A stretch of 64,000 nucleotides of DNA. It comes from Motiliproteus sp041586615. GTDB lineage: Bacteria; Pseudomonadota; Gammaproteobacteria; Pseudomonadales; Balneatricaceae. The notes under the pieces are model-generated. The model was not told where the DNA came from and did no database searches. It saw only the letters and a program-made list of their open reading frames with translations. Every line of letters begins with the position of its first letter. Position 1 is the stretch's first letter. Position numbers and translations under genes: made by a program. Of the stretch, positions 26,155 through 34,555 are shown in pieces. Location of the stretch: NCBI GenBank assembly GCA_041586615.1, contig JBFGZS010000011.1, positions 1 to 64,000 on the forward strand, in the 5' to 3' direction.

Positions 26155-26466
26155 GTGAAGCATGCGCGTTTTTCGATTGGCCAGTTGGTACGGCACCAGC
26201 TGTTTGATTACCGCGGTGTGGTCGTCGATGTCGACCCCTGTTTTATGCTGAGCGAGCAATGGTACCAAGAAATGGCAAAAAGCCGTCCGCCCAAGGATCG
26301 GCCCTGGTATCGGGTCCTGGTTCATAACGCCGTACACGAGACCTACGTTGCCGAGAGAAACCTGGGTGACGATGACAGCGGCGAGCCCATCAAGCATCCC
26401 GACGTTGAGCATTATTTTACCGACTTTGGCGCCGGTCGCTACCGGGCAAAAGGCCCGCGCAATTGA
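26155..26466 (+). CDS. hspQ: Heat shock protein HspQ
   Basis: The 103-residue protein matches the HspQ/YccV family (hemimethylated-DNA-binding domain fold), known as a specificity factor for Lon and as a heat-shock protein. Characteristic segments are ARFSIGQLVRH, YRGVVVDVDP, RPWYRVLV and HETYVAERNL. The GTG start at 26155 has GGAGG eight bases upstream and gives the family length; the longer frame reaching into msrA is rejected. It is divergent from msrA. Confidence 0.88.
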   Translation: MKHARFSIGQLVRHQLFDYRGVVVDVDPCFMLSEQWYQEMAKSRPPKDRPWYRVLVHNAVHETYVAERNLGDDDSGEPIKHPDVEHYFTDFGAGRYRAKGPRN

Positions 26467-26533
26467 GACCACGGACTGGCGGGGTGCCTATGACCCCCAT
26501 AGGCCTTGAGTACGCGATATTGGGACCTGACAC

Positions 26534-27289
26534 ATGGATAAAAGACGGGCGCAGCTGAAGGTATTGTTGTTGCAGATTCGGGATGAAAGCCAGACCCGGC
26601 GTGAGGAGGTTGAAAGTTTTGCCCGCTTTTGCCGGCTCGAACCCGATCAGTTTACGGTTCTGAACGTGTTTGATACCCCCGTCTTTGACGTCTCGGTTGT
26701 GACGGGTTTTGATGCTTTGTTCGTGGGTGGGTCCAGTGAAGCCAGCGTCTTGGAACCGGAGCGTTACCCTTTTCTAGCCGCCTGCCAACGCCTGTTGCGT
26801 GATTGCATTCGGCTTAAACGGCCGGTTTTTGCGTCTTGCTTCGGCCATCAACTGGCCATTATGGCGCTGGGTGGGCGGATCATTCATGATCAGCGCGACT
26901 TTGAGATGGGGACTATCGGGGTCCGCGTCACGAAGGCGGGGCGCGAGGATATTCTATTTCAGGATACCCCGGATCCTTTTCAAGCGGTATCGGTGCACCG
27001 CGAACGGGCGACGGCACTCCCCCCCGGCTGTACGTTACTGGCCTACACCGCGGCCTGCACCCACGCGTTTCGGGTCGATGGCGCCCCTTTCTGGACCACC
27101 CAGTTCCACCCGGAGGTGTCAAAGTCCATTTTGATAGAACGACTGACCGTTTTTAAGGAAAAGTACACCGACGGTGACGATCATCTGCAAAAAGTGCTGG
27201 ATAACGCCGTGGAAACGCCGGAATCTAATCGATTATTGGAGAAGTTTGTCGATCGGGTATTGCTGGGAGTATCGCCGGTACAGGCGTAA
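26534..27289 (+). CDS. Class I glutamine amidotransferase (GMP synthase-like domain)
   Basis: The 251-residue protein has the triad of class I amidotransferases: nucleophile Cys in ASCFGHQ near 103, and His and Glu in FHPEV near 192-194. No synthetase domain is attached, so it resembles stand-alone GuaA-like amidotransferases or gamma-glutamyl hydrolases used on small amines. The substrate is unknown. It lies 67 bases after hspQ on the same strand. Start ATG 26534. Confidence 0.82.
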   Translation: MDKRRAQLKVLLLQIRDESQTRREEVESFARFCRLEPDQFTVLNVFDTPVFDVSVVTGFDALFVGGSSEASVLEPERYPFLAACQRLLRDCIRLKRPVFASCFGHQLAIMALGGRIIHDQRDFEMGTIGVRVTKAGREDILFQDTPDPFQAVSVHRERATALPPGCTLLAYTAACTHAFRVDGAPFWTTQFHPEVSKSILIERLTVFKEKYTDGDDHLQKVLDNAVETPESNRLLEKFVDRVLLGVSPVQA

Positions 27290-27428
27290 TTAGTGGCGCA
27301 GTCAGGAACGCCAGGCAAGTCCGGGTACAGACATCGATGTCGCACAAGATTAACCACGGAATACGTTGTCTTGCCCGAGGTTGTATCGTTCACTGGCGGC
27401 ACGTTCACGGAACGAGAGTATTAGCGAA

Positions 27429-28637
27429 ATGATTCAAGCCCCCCTTCCCGACCATGAAGAGAGTCGTCTGCGTAAACTGCATGAGTTGGGTATTTTGGAT
27501 ACGCTGGAAGAGCAGGCCTATGATGACCTGACCCGATTGGCGGCAGAAATTTGCGGCACGCCCATCTCCCTGGTCAGTCTGGTTGATCGACATCGACAGT
27601 GGTTTAAATCCCATCACGGCCTGGATGCCCGCGAAACGCCTCGGGAGTTTGCCTTTTGTGCCCATGCGATCCTCGGCACCGAGGTGTTCGTGGTCGAAGA
27701 CTCCAGCAAAGATGAACGTTTTTTTGATAACCCCCTGGCGACCGATAAACCGCATGTGGTTTTTTATGCCGGCGCACCGCTGATCATGAGCGATAACCAT
27801 CGGCTGGGGACGCTTTGCGTCATTGGTGACAGCCCGGGAACGATCACCGCCGCCCAGAGAGAATCGTTACAAGCGCTGGCGAGGCAGGTGGTCAGTCAGC
27901 TCGAGCTGCGCCTGAAATTGAAAGAACTCGAGGTACTTGACCACAGCAAAGATGAGTTTATCTCCATGGTCAGCCACGAGTTGCGCACCCCCTTGACGGC
28001 GATTTTTGGTTCGCTGTCCTTGCTGGTCAATGATAAGGCCGGTGATTTAGGCGCGCTGCCGCGTAATTTGGTGGAGATATCGCACCGCAACGCCGAGCGT
28101 CTGATCCGATTGGTCAACGACATTCTCGACAGCGCCAAACTGGAGTCGGGTACGTTTGATCTCGAGCTGCACGACGTCGACCTGGTTGAACTGCTGCCCA
28201 AAGCACTGGCGTTGAATGAGCCCTATTGTCAGCGTCTCAATGCGCGCGTAACGCTGGACTGTGGCGGGCATGCTCGGGTGCTGGTGAATGCCGATGAGCA
28301 GCGACTCTTGCAGGTGATGAGTAATTTGATCTCTAACGCCGCCAAGTTTGGTCTGGATGGTGATGTGATTCAGATGGAACTGGCTGTTGTGCATGGGCTT
28401 GCCGAGGTGCGTGTCACCGATCACGGCGCCGGGATCCCTTACGATAAGCAGCACTTGTTATTTAAGAAATTTAAGCAGTTAAGCACCCAGGAACACAACA
28501 AGGCCCCCGGCACGGGTCTTGGTCTGAATATCTGTAAGAGTATGATCGAACTGCAACACGGCACGATCGACTGTGAATCGATCCCGCATGAGAAAACCAC
28601 GTTTTTCTTTAGGCTGCCGATAGTGACGACGGGATAG
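27429..28637 (+). CDS. GAF-domain sensor histidine kinase
   Basis: The 402-residue cytoplasmic kinase has a GAF domain (about 20-160), with the PREFAFCAHAI and GTLCVIGD patterns of this GAF group. HisKA follows (His in MVSHELRTPLTAI near 185), then HATPase with N box NLISNAAKF, G1 DHGAGI and G2 GTGLGLNICKS. All core catalytic motifs are intact. No receiver gene is adjacent, so it is an orphan. The ATG at 27429 gives the usual start of the family; its ribosome binding site is weak. Confidence 0.88.
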   Translation: MIQAPLPDHEESRLRKLHELGILDTLEEQAYDDLTRLAAEICGTPISLVSLVDRHRQWFKSHHGLDARETPREFAFCAHAILGTEVFVVEDSSKDERFFDNPLATDKPHVVFYAGAPLIMSDNHRLGTLCVIGDSPGTITAAQRESLQALARQVVSQLELRLKLKELEVLDHSKDEFISMVSHELRTPLTAIFGSLSLLVNDKAGDLGALPRNLVEISHRNAERLIRLVNDILDSAKLESGTFDLELHDVDLVELLPKALALNEPYCQRLNARVTLDCGGHARVLVNADEQRLLQVMSNLISNAAKFGLDGDVIQMELAVVHGLAEVRVTDHGAGIPYDKQHLLFKKFKQLSTQEHNKAPGTGLGLNICKSMIELQHGTIDCESIPHEKTTFFFRLPIVTTG

Positions 28638-28638
28638 G

Positions 28639-28694
28639 CTGTCTAGCCCTGTTCTAGCCCTGTTCTAGCCCTGTTCTAGCCCTGTTCTAGCGCT
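28639..28694. repeat. 12-bp tandem repeat, about 4.5 copies
   Basis: The unit CTAGCCCTGTTC is repeated four times with partial ends, starting directly after the kinase stop codon. Every unit has the normally rare CTAG tetramer. No coding function is visible. Confidence 0.95.
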
Positions 28695-28790
28695 GATGTT
28701 GCGTTCGGATTGCCCAGAAACAACAAAACCGCTGCTGTGTAGACAGAGCGGTTTAGGGGGGCCGGTTGTTACCGGAAGCTAGCCAGAGCG

Positions 28791-28874
28791 TTAGGCTTTT
28801 TCCTGCTCTTGCGGGCTAGCCTTTTCCTGTTCGTTATCTTTCTCTTCACCGCCGCAAGAACCGCAACAACTCAT
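28791..28874 (-). CDS. Tiny Cys-rich protein (CCGSC-type motif)
   Basis: A 27-residue ORF begins MSCCGSCGGEE and continues with a Glu/Gln/Lys tail. The start has GAGGG eight bases before the ATG, and an exact TTGAT-N4-ATCAA Anr/FNR box lies 63-76 bases upstream. The Cys cluster at the N-terminus recalls small CCGSCS-motif proteins, of unknown function; metal or iron-sulfur cluster binding is a reasonable guess. The regulatory site and ribosome binding site make it a likely real gene that standard length cut-offs would miss. Confidence 0.65.
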   Translation of the reverse strand: MSCCGSCGGEEKDNEQEKASPQEQEKA

Positions 28875-28936
28875 GGGATAACCCTCTTCTGGTATGGAAT
28901 AGGCCGCTAGAATATCCCCGTTGCCGGAGGTTGTCC

Positions 28937-28950
28937 TTGATGATGATCAA
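28937..28950. promoter_or_regulatory. Anr/FNR box upstream of the Cys-rich gene
   Basis: TTGATGATGATCAA matches the FNR/Anr consensus TTGAT-N4-ATCAA exactly. Its distance to the ATG at 28874 suits an activator site near -41 of a short leader. The FNR-type regulator is not encoded in this window. Confidence 0.75.
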
Positions 28951-29015
28951 GAACAAGCCCCTTGGCGGTTAACACCGCTTGTGGCCAATATGTCGCAGGG
29001 CTTCGCTCATAAGGC

Positions 29016-29690
29016 TCATGCGTTCTGCTGCAAAGGCTGGACCGGGAAGTTTTGTTGATAAAGCCGGTAGATCAGGGCCCAACCCCAGATACTTAGTGGG
29101 ATGAGCAGCGCATGCTTCAGTACAATGGCGTCCCAGTCCGGCCGGTCTCCCCCCCCTAGCAGGTAGGGAATTAACTGCGCGCTGCCGAGGGTCAAGGTTA
29201 ACCAGATCGATAATGAAGGGAGTATTTTTGTTGCCATGCCATGGGTCAGTCGATAGCTGGTCTTGAGGGCATGCAGTGGTGGTTGGTTATGCAGCAGAAT
29301 AAAAAATTCGCTAAAAAGCAATTTGTAGCCCAGATAGAGCCCAGGCAGGATCAACAGCATGAATCCCCCCGCAACCGCCAGCGTCATGATGAGATTGGCG
29401 ATCACCAGCGGTACGAGCCGCTGTATGGCCCGTCCCAGAGCCTCTGCCACGCTGATCGGCTGCGCAATGGCGGCCTGGTGGATAAATAACAGTGCGGCGG
29501 CGAACTGAATCACTCCCAACGTCATCAGAATACCGCCCTGGATCATACCGGACGTGCCTTCGGGTTCACTGCCATAGCGATGGGAAAGTTCTAGAATGAA
29601 TTCAGGCAGGTTGTAAACCAGAGCAATCAACAGCAGTGGCTGCGCATGACAACGGGCAAAATAGTACGCTTCTTTCAGAGGTGTCAGCAT
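29016..29690 (-). CDS. YciC-like inner-membrane protein
   Basis: The 224-residue protein has five to six hydrophobic segments, at about 18-30, 50-75, 95-125 (with LPGLYLGYKLLFSEFFIL), 155-178 and 190-210. The arrangement and the GLYLGYKLLFSEF stretch are like UPF0259/YciC-type membrane proteins of unknown function. The start is 29690, a GTG- or TTG-type codon region reading MLTPLKEAYYF. It is probably monocistronic. Confidence 0.65.
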   Translation of the reverse strand: MLTPLKEAYYFARCHAQPLLLIALVYNLPEFILELSHRYGSEPEGTSGMIQGGILMTLGVIQFAAALLFIHQAAIAQPISVAEALGRAIQRLVPLVIANLIMTLAVAGGFMLLILPGLYLGYKLLFSEFFILLHNQPPLHALKTSYRLTHGMATKILPSLSIWLTLTLGSAQLIPYLLGGGDRPDWDAIVLKHALLIPLSIWGWALIYRLYQQNFPVQPLQQNA

Positions 29691-30104
29691 GGCTTGGTCT
29701 TGGGGTTCCTTGATGGGAAAATGATTTGCCCGACGTCATGTAGACCCGGCAGTGAGCATCGTTTTATTTCGCAGGTTTGGGGCATCCTAAACGCAGCGGG
29801 CGAAATTGCCAAGCGTGCCCGCTTCCTCTGAACCATCCCCGTGCCGGTGCTTCAGCGTCTATAAGAGCCCCTCGTTAACCGTCACACCACAGGAGGCCGC
29901 TATGGTTGGCATTTGTAAATATGCGGGGCAGACGATATAAAGAGCTCTACGGCACCGTATTAACCGGGCCTCTATTGATCTGGATCTTCCCTAACCGCCG
30001 TGGATAACAGGTATCCTGTGTTAACCTTTTTGTATGCTTAGCCGCTGTCTGCCAGGCGGGGCGTGACAGCGTTATCGGCAACTAAGCCAGAATGAGACGG
30101 ACAG
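29691..30104. other. 414-bp intergenic region with a micro-ORF
   Basis: This is the divergent space between the YciC-like gene and the dual-receiver gene. A 12-codon ORF (ATG 29902, TAA 29938-29940, MVGICKYAGQTI) follows a strong AGGAGG; it may be a leader peptide or chance. Nothing else is recognised. Confidence 0.35.
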
Positions 30105-30896
30105 ATGCAGTTCAATGAATTATTTGTGATGGTGGTCGAGCCTTCTCGTATGCAGCAGCGTGTTATCGGCAAGCTGCTGGCCAAGGTCGGCATTGACGCC
30201 GTGCAATACTGTAGCACCGCCGGGGACGCCTTGACTCGGATGGTCGAGGGACAGCCTGATATTGTTATCTCCGCGTTTTATCTTCCCGACATGACCGGCG
30301 CCGATCTAGTCAAAGCGATGCGTGACAATCCCGTTTTGCAGGAACTGGCGTTTATGCTGGTATCCAGTGAGACCCAGTTCCGCTATCTCGATCCGGTTAA
30401 ACAATACGGCGCAACGGCGATTTTGCCGAAGCCTTTTAGCCGTTCTCAGCTAAAAACAGCGTTGAATACCACGGTACATAGTCTGACTGAAGAGAGTGGT
30501 GTGGCGACGGAGTTTGATCCGGAGCTGCTGCGGGTTCTGGTGGTGGACGACAGCAATATGGCGCGGCGTTTTATCATCAAGGTGCTGCAGGGGCTGGGGA
30601 TTCGACACTTCACCGAAGCCCATGATGGTGCCGAGGCGCTGGCGATTATTGCAGAAAGTTACTTTGATCTGGTCGTGACCGATTACAATATGCCCAATGT
30701 GAACGGCTATGAACTGACTCAGCAGATCCGCACCCGGAGTGTCCAGCAATCGGTACCGATTATGATGGTCACCAGCGAAGAGAATGAAGGCCGCTTGTCG
30801 GCGGTGCAACAGGCCGGTGTTTCGGCGATCTGCGATAAGCCGTTCGAGCTGGAAACGGTCCGTGAACTGCTTGGGCGGCTGTTAAATGAAGCGTAA
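30105..30896 (+). CDS. Dual-receiver response regulator with a pseudo-receiver
   Basis: Two receiver domains lie in 263 residues and no output domain follows. The second (about 142-262) has the acidic pair D148/D149, phospho-acceptor D193 in VVTDYNMPN, and Lys in CDKPF. The first (about 6-125) keeps the fold and its Lys (LPKPF) but has Glu in place of the acidic pair and Ala57 at the phosphorylation position, so it cannot be phosphorylated in the usual way. It may act as a dimer or partner module. The kinase is unknown. Confidence 0.85.
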   Translation: MQFNELFVMVVEPSRMQQRVIGKLLAKVGIDAVQYCSTAGDALTRMVEGQPDIVISAFYLPDMTGADLVKAMRDNPVLQELAFMLVSSETQFRYLDPVKQYGATAILPKPFSRSQLKTALNTTVHSLTEESGVATEFDPELLRVLVVDDSNMARRFIIKVLQGLGIRHFTEAHDGAEALAIIAESYFDLVVTDYNMPNVNGYELTQQIRTRSVQQSVPIMMVTSEENEGRLSAVQQAGVSAICDKPFELETVRELLGRLLNEA

Positions 30897-30941
30897 TGGT
30901 GGCGAACCGTTGCCGATAATCACCGATAAGTTGGATTTTTC

Positions 30942-31304
30942 ATGCTAGGTAAACTGCTAATTACGGCCTTGGTTATTATCGGTTGCCTGGTCTATCTGCG
31001 CCTGCGTCAGGCCGGACCGCTTCTGGTGTCTGATGGCCCAGGCAGAGGGCAACGGCGTCTCTGGGGCGCGTTGGCACTGGCGATTGTGCTACTGATGATC
31101 GGCGGGTTTATTTTTCAACTGAATAACACCGATAAACAGTCCCGTAGTTTGATGGATGTACGGGTGGTTAATGCCATCACCGGTGAATCGACCCATTACC
31201 AAGCCTTCGATGATGCTATTCAAGGGCGCAGTTTTACCACCGTTGAGGGGGTGCAGATTCGCATAGCCGACAGTGAACGGCTGGAATTTGTCTTATCGCA
31301 GTAG
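30942..31304 (+). CDS. Small membrane protein of unknown function
   Basis: The 120 residues have membrane helices at about 3-20 and 41-60 with a basic linker, then a soluble C-terminal part. I do not recognise a family. It lies 45 bases after the dual-receiver gene and 69 bases before the coiled-coil gene on the same strand, so the three could share a transcript. Confidence 0.6.
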   Translation: MLGKLLITALVIIGCLVYLRLRQAGPLLVSDGPGRGQRRLWGALALAIVLLMIGGFIFQLNNTDKQSRSLMDVRVVNAITGESTHYQAFDDAIQGRSFTTVEGVQIRIADSERLEFVLSQ

Positions 31305-31373
31305 TGCAGTTTTGATGAAATGGTTACCGGGTCGGTGGGGTGATCACCGTCGAATTAATAGAAGGAGTGCAGT

Positions 31374-32078
31374 GTGGAAATGGTCTTAATCGGTGTTGTT
31401 TTAGCCTTGGCTGCCGGGTATTTGGCGGGGCGAGTACAGACCAGCATGACGTTGGGGGCGTTCAAGGGAAAGCTGGAGAGCGATACCGCGCATTATCTGG
31501 CGCAGCTGGAGGAGCGCAACCAGTCTTACGAGGCTTACCGCAACCGGATGGAGTCGCTGCAAGACCAGTACCGGCAGAGTCAGCAGGACGCGAAGCTGGC
31601 CCGCGGTGAGCTCGAGCAGTTAAACGGCTTTCTGCTCCAGTCCAAGCGGGACTTCGATGAATTACGCGAAAAATCCATCAAACTGCGCGATCGCATCGAC
31701 CCCCTGGAAGTGCTTAATTTTGATTTGCGTACCGAGAAAACCGGACTCAGTGCGCAAGTGGACGCGCTTCAGCAGCAGCTGAATGAAGTTGAGCGAGCGC
31801 ACCAGCGACTGAATGAACGGTTGCAGACGGCGCTGACCGAAAAGGGTGCGTTGCAAGCAGAGGTTTATGCGCGGGACCGGGAGGTTTTAAGCCTGAGTAA
31901 CCGATTGCAGGATTTGCAGAACCGCGATGAGAGTACCGAATTAACGTTGGCGCAGATGCGAACCACGCGGGACGAGATGGCTCAGCGGCTGGCAAAAGCC
32001 GAAGGGCAGCTGCATCTGACCGAGGAGTTGCGCCAGACGCTCAAAGGTGTGATCGCTTCGGCCACCTGTGAATCCTGA
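31374..32078 (+). CDS. Membrane-anchored coiled-coil protein
   Basis: The 234-residue protein has an N-terminal hydrophobic segment (about 4-20) and then an almost continuous Gln/Glu/Arg/Leu-rich coiled coil to residue 220. The architecture is like RmuC N-termini or YhcB-type anchors, but no enzyme domain follows. The GTG at 31374 stands after AAGGAG; an ATG two codons on is possible. The function is unknown. Confidence 0.65.
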   Translation: MEMVLIGVVLALAAGYLAGRVQTSMTLGAFKGKLESDTAHYLAQLEERNQSYEAYRNRMESLQDQYRQSQQDAKLARGELEQLNGFLLQSKRDFDELREKSIKLRDRIDPLEVLNFDLRTEKTGLSAQVDALQQQLNEVERAHQRLNERLQTALTEKGALQAEVYARDREVLSLSNRLQDLQNRDESTELTLAQMRTTRDEMAQRLAKAEGQLHLTEELRQTLKGVIASATCES

Positions 32079-32149
32079 CTAAGGTGGTTTAGAGTCTGTT
32101 TCTAGCGACCCGGCGCAGGGTAACAACCGCACAGTATTAGAGATGAACA

Positions 32150-32512
32150 ATGTCAAAACGTAGTAAAAATGACGGCGGATTAGTCTACTCAACGGAATTC
32201 GGTCGCCTGTGCCCGGGTTGCGATCAGCCGGTGGCGGCGTGTTGCTGCTCGGATCAGGCGATACCCGCCGGTGATGGTGTGGTGCGCCTTAGCCGTGAGA
32301 CGAAGGGACGTAAGGGCAAAGGTGTAACCTTGATTAGCGGCGTTGCCTTGCCGAACGATGCGTTAAAAACGCTGGCTAAGGAGCTAAAGCAGCGTTGCAG
32401 CACCGGCGGTGCGGTGAAAGATGGGGTCATTGAGATACAAGGCGACCAGCGTGAGCTGCTGTTGGTTGAGCTGACCAAGCGCGGCTTCACGGTTAAAAAA
32501 TCCGGGGGCTGA
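32150..32512 (+). CDS. yciH: SUI1-family translation factor YciH
   Basis: The 120-residue protein matches bacterial SUI1/eIF1-like YciH. The N-terminal part has a Cys cluster (LCPGCDQPVAACCC, 20-33). The SUI1 domain follows: RETKGRKGKGVTLISG near 49-64, ALKTLAKELKQRCSTGGAVKDG, then IEIQGDQRE. YciH can influence start-site selection on the small ribosomal subunit. ATG 32150. Confidence 0.9.
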   Translation: MSKRSKNDGGLVYSTEFGRLCPGCDQPVAACCCSDQAIPAGDGVVRLSRETKGRKGKGVTLISGVALPNDALKTLAKELKQRCSTGGAVKDGVIEIQGDQRELLLVELTKRGFTVKKSGG

Positions 32513-32559
32513 GCGGTCTACGTCAGCAGTGCTGACTGAATCGACAAGGCGATTAACCG

Positions 32560-32702
32560 GGCCTCAACATACCGATCCGTTCGGTCTTTTGCTAACGGCA
32601 AGACCGGCGCATGTCCGCCCTTGTCTCACGGCGGTTCATCCATGGACCGCCTATTAAGGCGACATTTTTTGCGCGCTAATAGGTTAGCTGCCTTAATAAA
32701 TC
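32560..32702 (-). repeat. Dispersed palindromic element, inverted full copy
   Basis: Read on the minus strand this contains, in order, the AAAAAATGTCGCCTTAATAG module, GGCGGTCCATGGATGAACCG, the GACAAGG-x-GGACATGCGCCGG module and the ACCGAACGGATCGGT centre followed by CCCGGTTAAT. This is the order seen at 61640-61795, showing that the modules travel as one unit. It lies between yciH and the 549-residue unknown. Confidence 0.85.
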
Positions 32703-32786
32703 AGGCAAGGCCATGATCGGGGCCCGGATGTGGGCTGTTAGACGGTTTTTACATTGGATTTTCGTAGCTAGGATGCTTTTCAAATA

Positions 32787-34436
32787 ATGCCCGTTTTTCA
32801 AATGCCAGCGGCCATCAAGGCCATCAAATCTCTGCTTCGCCGGTTACCGGTGCTGCCTGTTACGTTGTCTTCTCGATCCTACTGGCCGTTGCTGATGCCA
32901 TTGATTCTTTATCTCGGCGCACAGGGGCTTTATCACTGGCGCGCACAGCAGGGATTTCTGGCGTTAATTGAGGCCTTAAATCCGACACTACGGGTTGAAA
33001 TGGAGGGGTTTAATCCGACGTTTGATGGACGACTCCGAATTGCTTCGCTGCGACTGTTTTCTGACTCTGACTCTGACGAAGCGCTGTTGGCGGTTCGCGG
33101 GCTGGCGTTGGACGGCGGCAATTGGCAGCCGCTCTTGACGATGCTGTCGCCGCAAGATGCGTTGCCTGAGCAACTTACATTGACCGCCGCTCGCTTGCAG
33201 CTTTCGCCGGCGCGCCTGACGGGGTTTGGTGATGCGTTGGCCTTGATGCAATGCGCGACAGAAATACCCGGTTGGCAGGGTGACGCTCGAGGGCTTGAGG
33301 TCGATCTTCGGGGGACGTATCAGTTTGATGCGGATTCCGGTTATACACGCGTTACTGCAACGCTGACGTCTGAAAACCTCAGCGAGCTGAGCGTGGCGTT
33401 TGTGCTGGCGGTTAATCATCGCCAGCCGGGTTGGCAGGATTTGATCAATCCCGATAATGGTTGGGCAGGAGGCCGTCTGGCGCTTACGCCTGTTGCGCCG
33501 CTGTTTGCGCAGCGTTGTGCGGCGAACGTGGGCATGTCGGTTCGGGACTACATGAAGGTCCATATGACGGGAATTGAGCGTTTTTCTACGCGCCAGGGCT
33601 GGGTGTTAGGACCTCGCTCAGCGTCGGCGCTGCAGCGCTTTTATATAGGCGCCAGAGGGCTGTCTATCGTGATCGATCCGCAGGTCATCGTCCCGCTGGC
33701 GCGTCTGGCAGCGCAGGATGCCCCGGCCCTGCTGGCAGGCCATACAACACAATTGCTTTCCGGCGAACGGGACCTGGGACCACTGGATCTTTCCTGGCGG
33801 CTTTCGCAGCCGGGCGACCATTTACCCAAGGCGATCGCATCACTGGAAACGGTGGTGCGGGAGGCTAAAGAGCAGCCGTTGACCCCGCAGGAGTATGTGG
33901 CTCTGGCGGCTACGGCAACGTCTGTCGCCGTGGGGGCGGCTGTGGAAAAGGTTGTGGGAGCCGTTGTGGAAAAAACGATGGTGGGAAGCACGGTTATGGA
34001 AAACATGACGGTTGTGGAAAAAGCGACGGATGAAAAAGCACGCGTGGAAACGGAGCCGGTGCAAACATCGGTCGCAGTGCCTCGTGGTGCATTACCGCAG
34101 GCAACCATGCCAGCGCCGTTACCGGCGTCGGAATTTGCCGGCAAGGCAACGGCAAAACCAGCAGAGAGCCGCGAACCGTCGCGGCTGTCATCACCTTATG
34201 TGGCGGAGAAACCTCCCGCAGAACCGGTATCCCGTTATCGGCGTACGCCCGTGGGGCGTTTAATTCAGCACGTCGGTGAGCCGGTCAGATTTATAACCAC
34301 TAATGGTCGAACCATCGAAGGCGAATTGCGTTGGGTGCGCGGTGATGTCGCCGAAGTCTCGCAGCAGATTGGCACGGGGTGGGCGCAGCTACCGGTACGG
34401 ATCAGCCGCATAGACAGGTTTTACAGTTATCGCTGA
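32787..34436 (+). CDS. Unknown membrane-anchored protein with Sm-like C-terminal segment
   Basis: The 549 residues comprise a basic N-terminus, one membrane helix (about 33-50), a periplasmic-type domain rich in short beta strands (about 60-360), a low-complexity linker (375-490) and a conserved-looking C-terminal segment (GEPVRFITTNGRTIEGELRW) that resembles small beta-barrel Sm/SH3 folds. The linker includes VEKVVGAVVEKTMV and ENMTVVEKATDEK, made by local DNA duplication. I do not recognise a family. A TTATCGCTGA end and a terminator follow. Confidence 0.6.
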   Translation: MPVFQMPAAIKAIKSLLRRLPVLPVTLSSRSYWPLLMPLILYLGAQGLYHWRAQQGFLALIEALNPTLRVEMEGFNPTFDGRLRIASLRLFSDSDSDEALLAVRGLALDGGNWQPLLTMLSPQDALPEQLTLTAARLQLSPARLTGFGDALALMQCATEIPGWQGDARGLEVDLRGTYQFDADSGYTRVTATLTSENLSELSVAFVLAVNHRQPGWQDLINPDNGWAGGRLALTPVAPLFAQRCAANVGMSVRDYMKVHMTGIERFSTRQGWVLGPRSASALQRFYIGARGLSIVIDPQVIVPLARLAAQDAPALLAGHTTQLLSGERDLGPLDLSWRLSQPGDHLPKAIASLETVVREAKEQPLTPQEYVALAATATSVAVGAAVEKVVGAVVEKTMVGSTVMENMTVVEKATDEKARVETEPVQTSVAVPRGALPQATMPAPLPASEFAGKATAKPAESREPSRLSSPYVAEKPPAEPVSRYRRTPVGRLIQHVGEPVRFITTNGRTIEGELRWVRGDVAEVSQQIGTGWAQLPVRISRIDRFYSYR

Positions 34437-34493
34437 AGGGAGGGGGCGTGGTCGCTGCCATGGACGTTGAGGTTCAGGTTAGGCATAGAAATA

Positions 34494-34518
34494 AAAAAGG
34501 AGCCTGAGGCTCCTTTTT
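34494..34518. terminator. Bidirectional rho-independent terminator
   Basis: AAAAAGGAGCC-TGA-GGCTCCTTTTT forms a stem with A and T runs on both sides. It serves the unknown gene on the plus strand and the thiolase gene on the minus strand. Confidence 0.92.
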
Positions 34519-34555
34519 CATGGACAGGGCCCGCCACCGCGGGCCGCGTCGGGTG

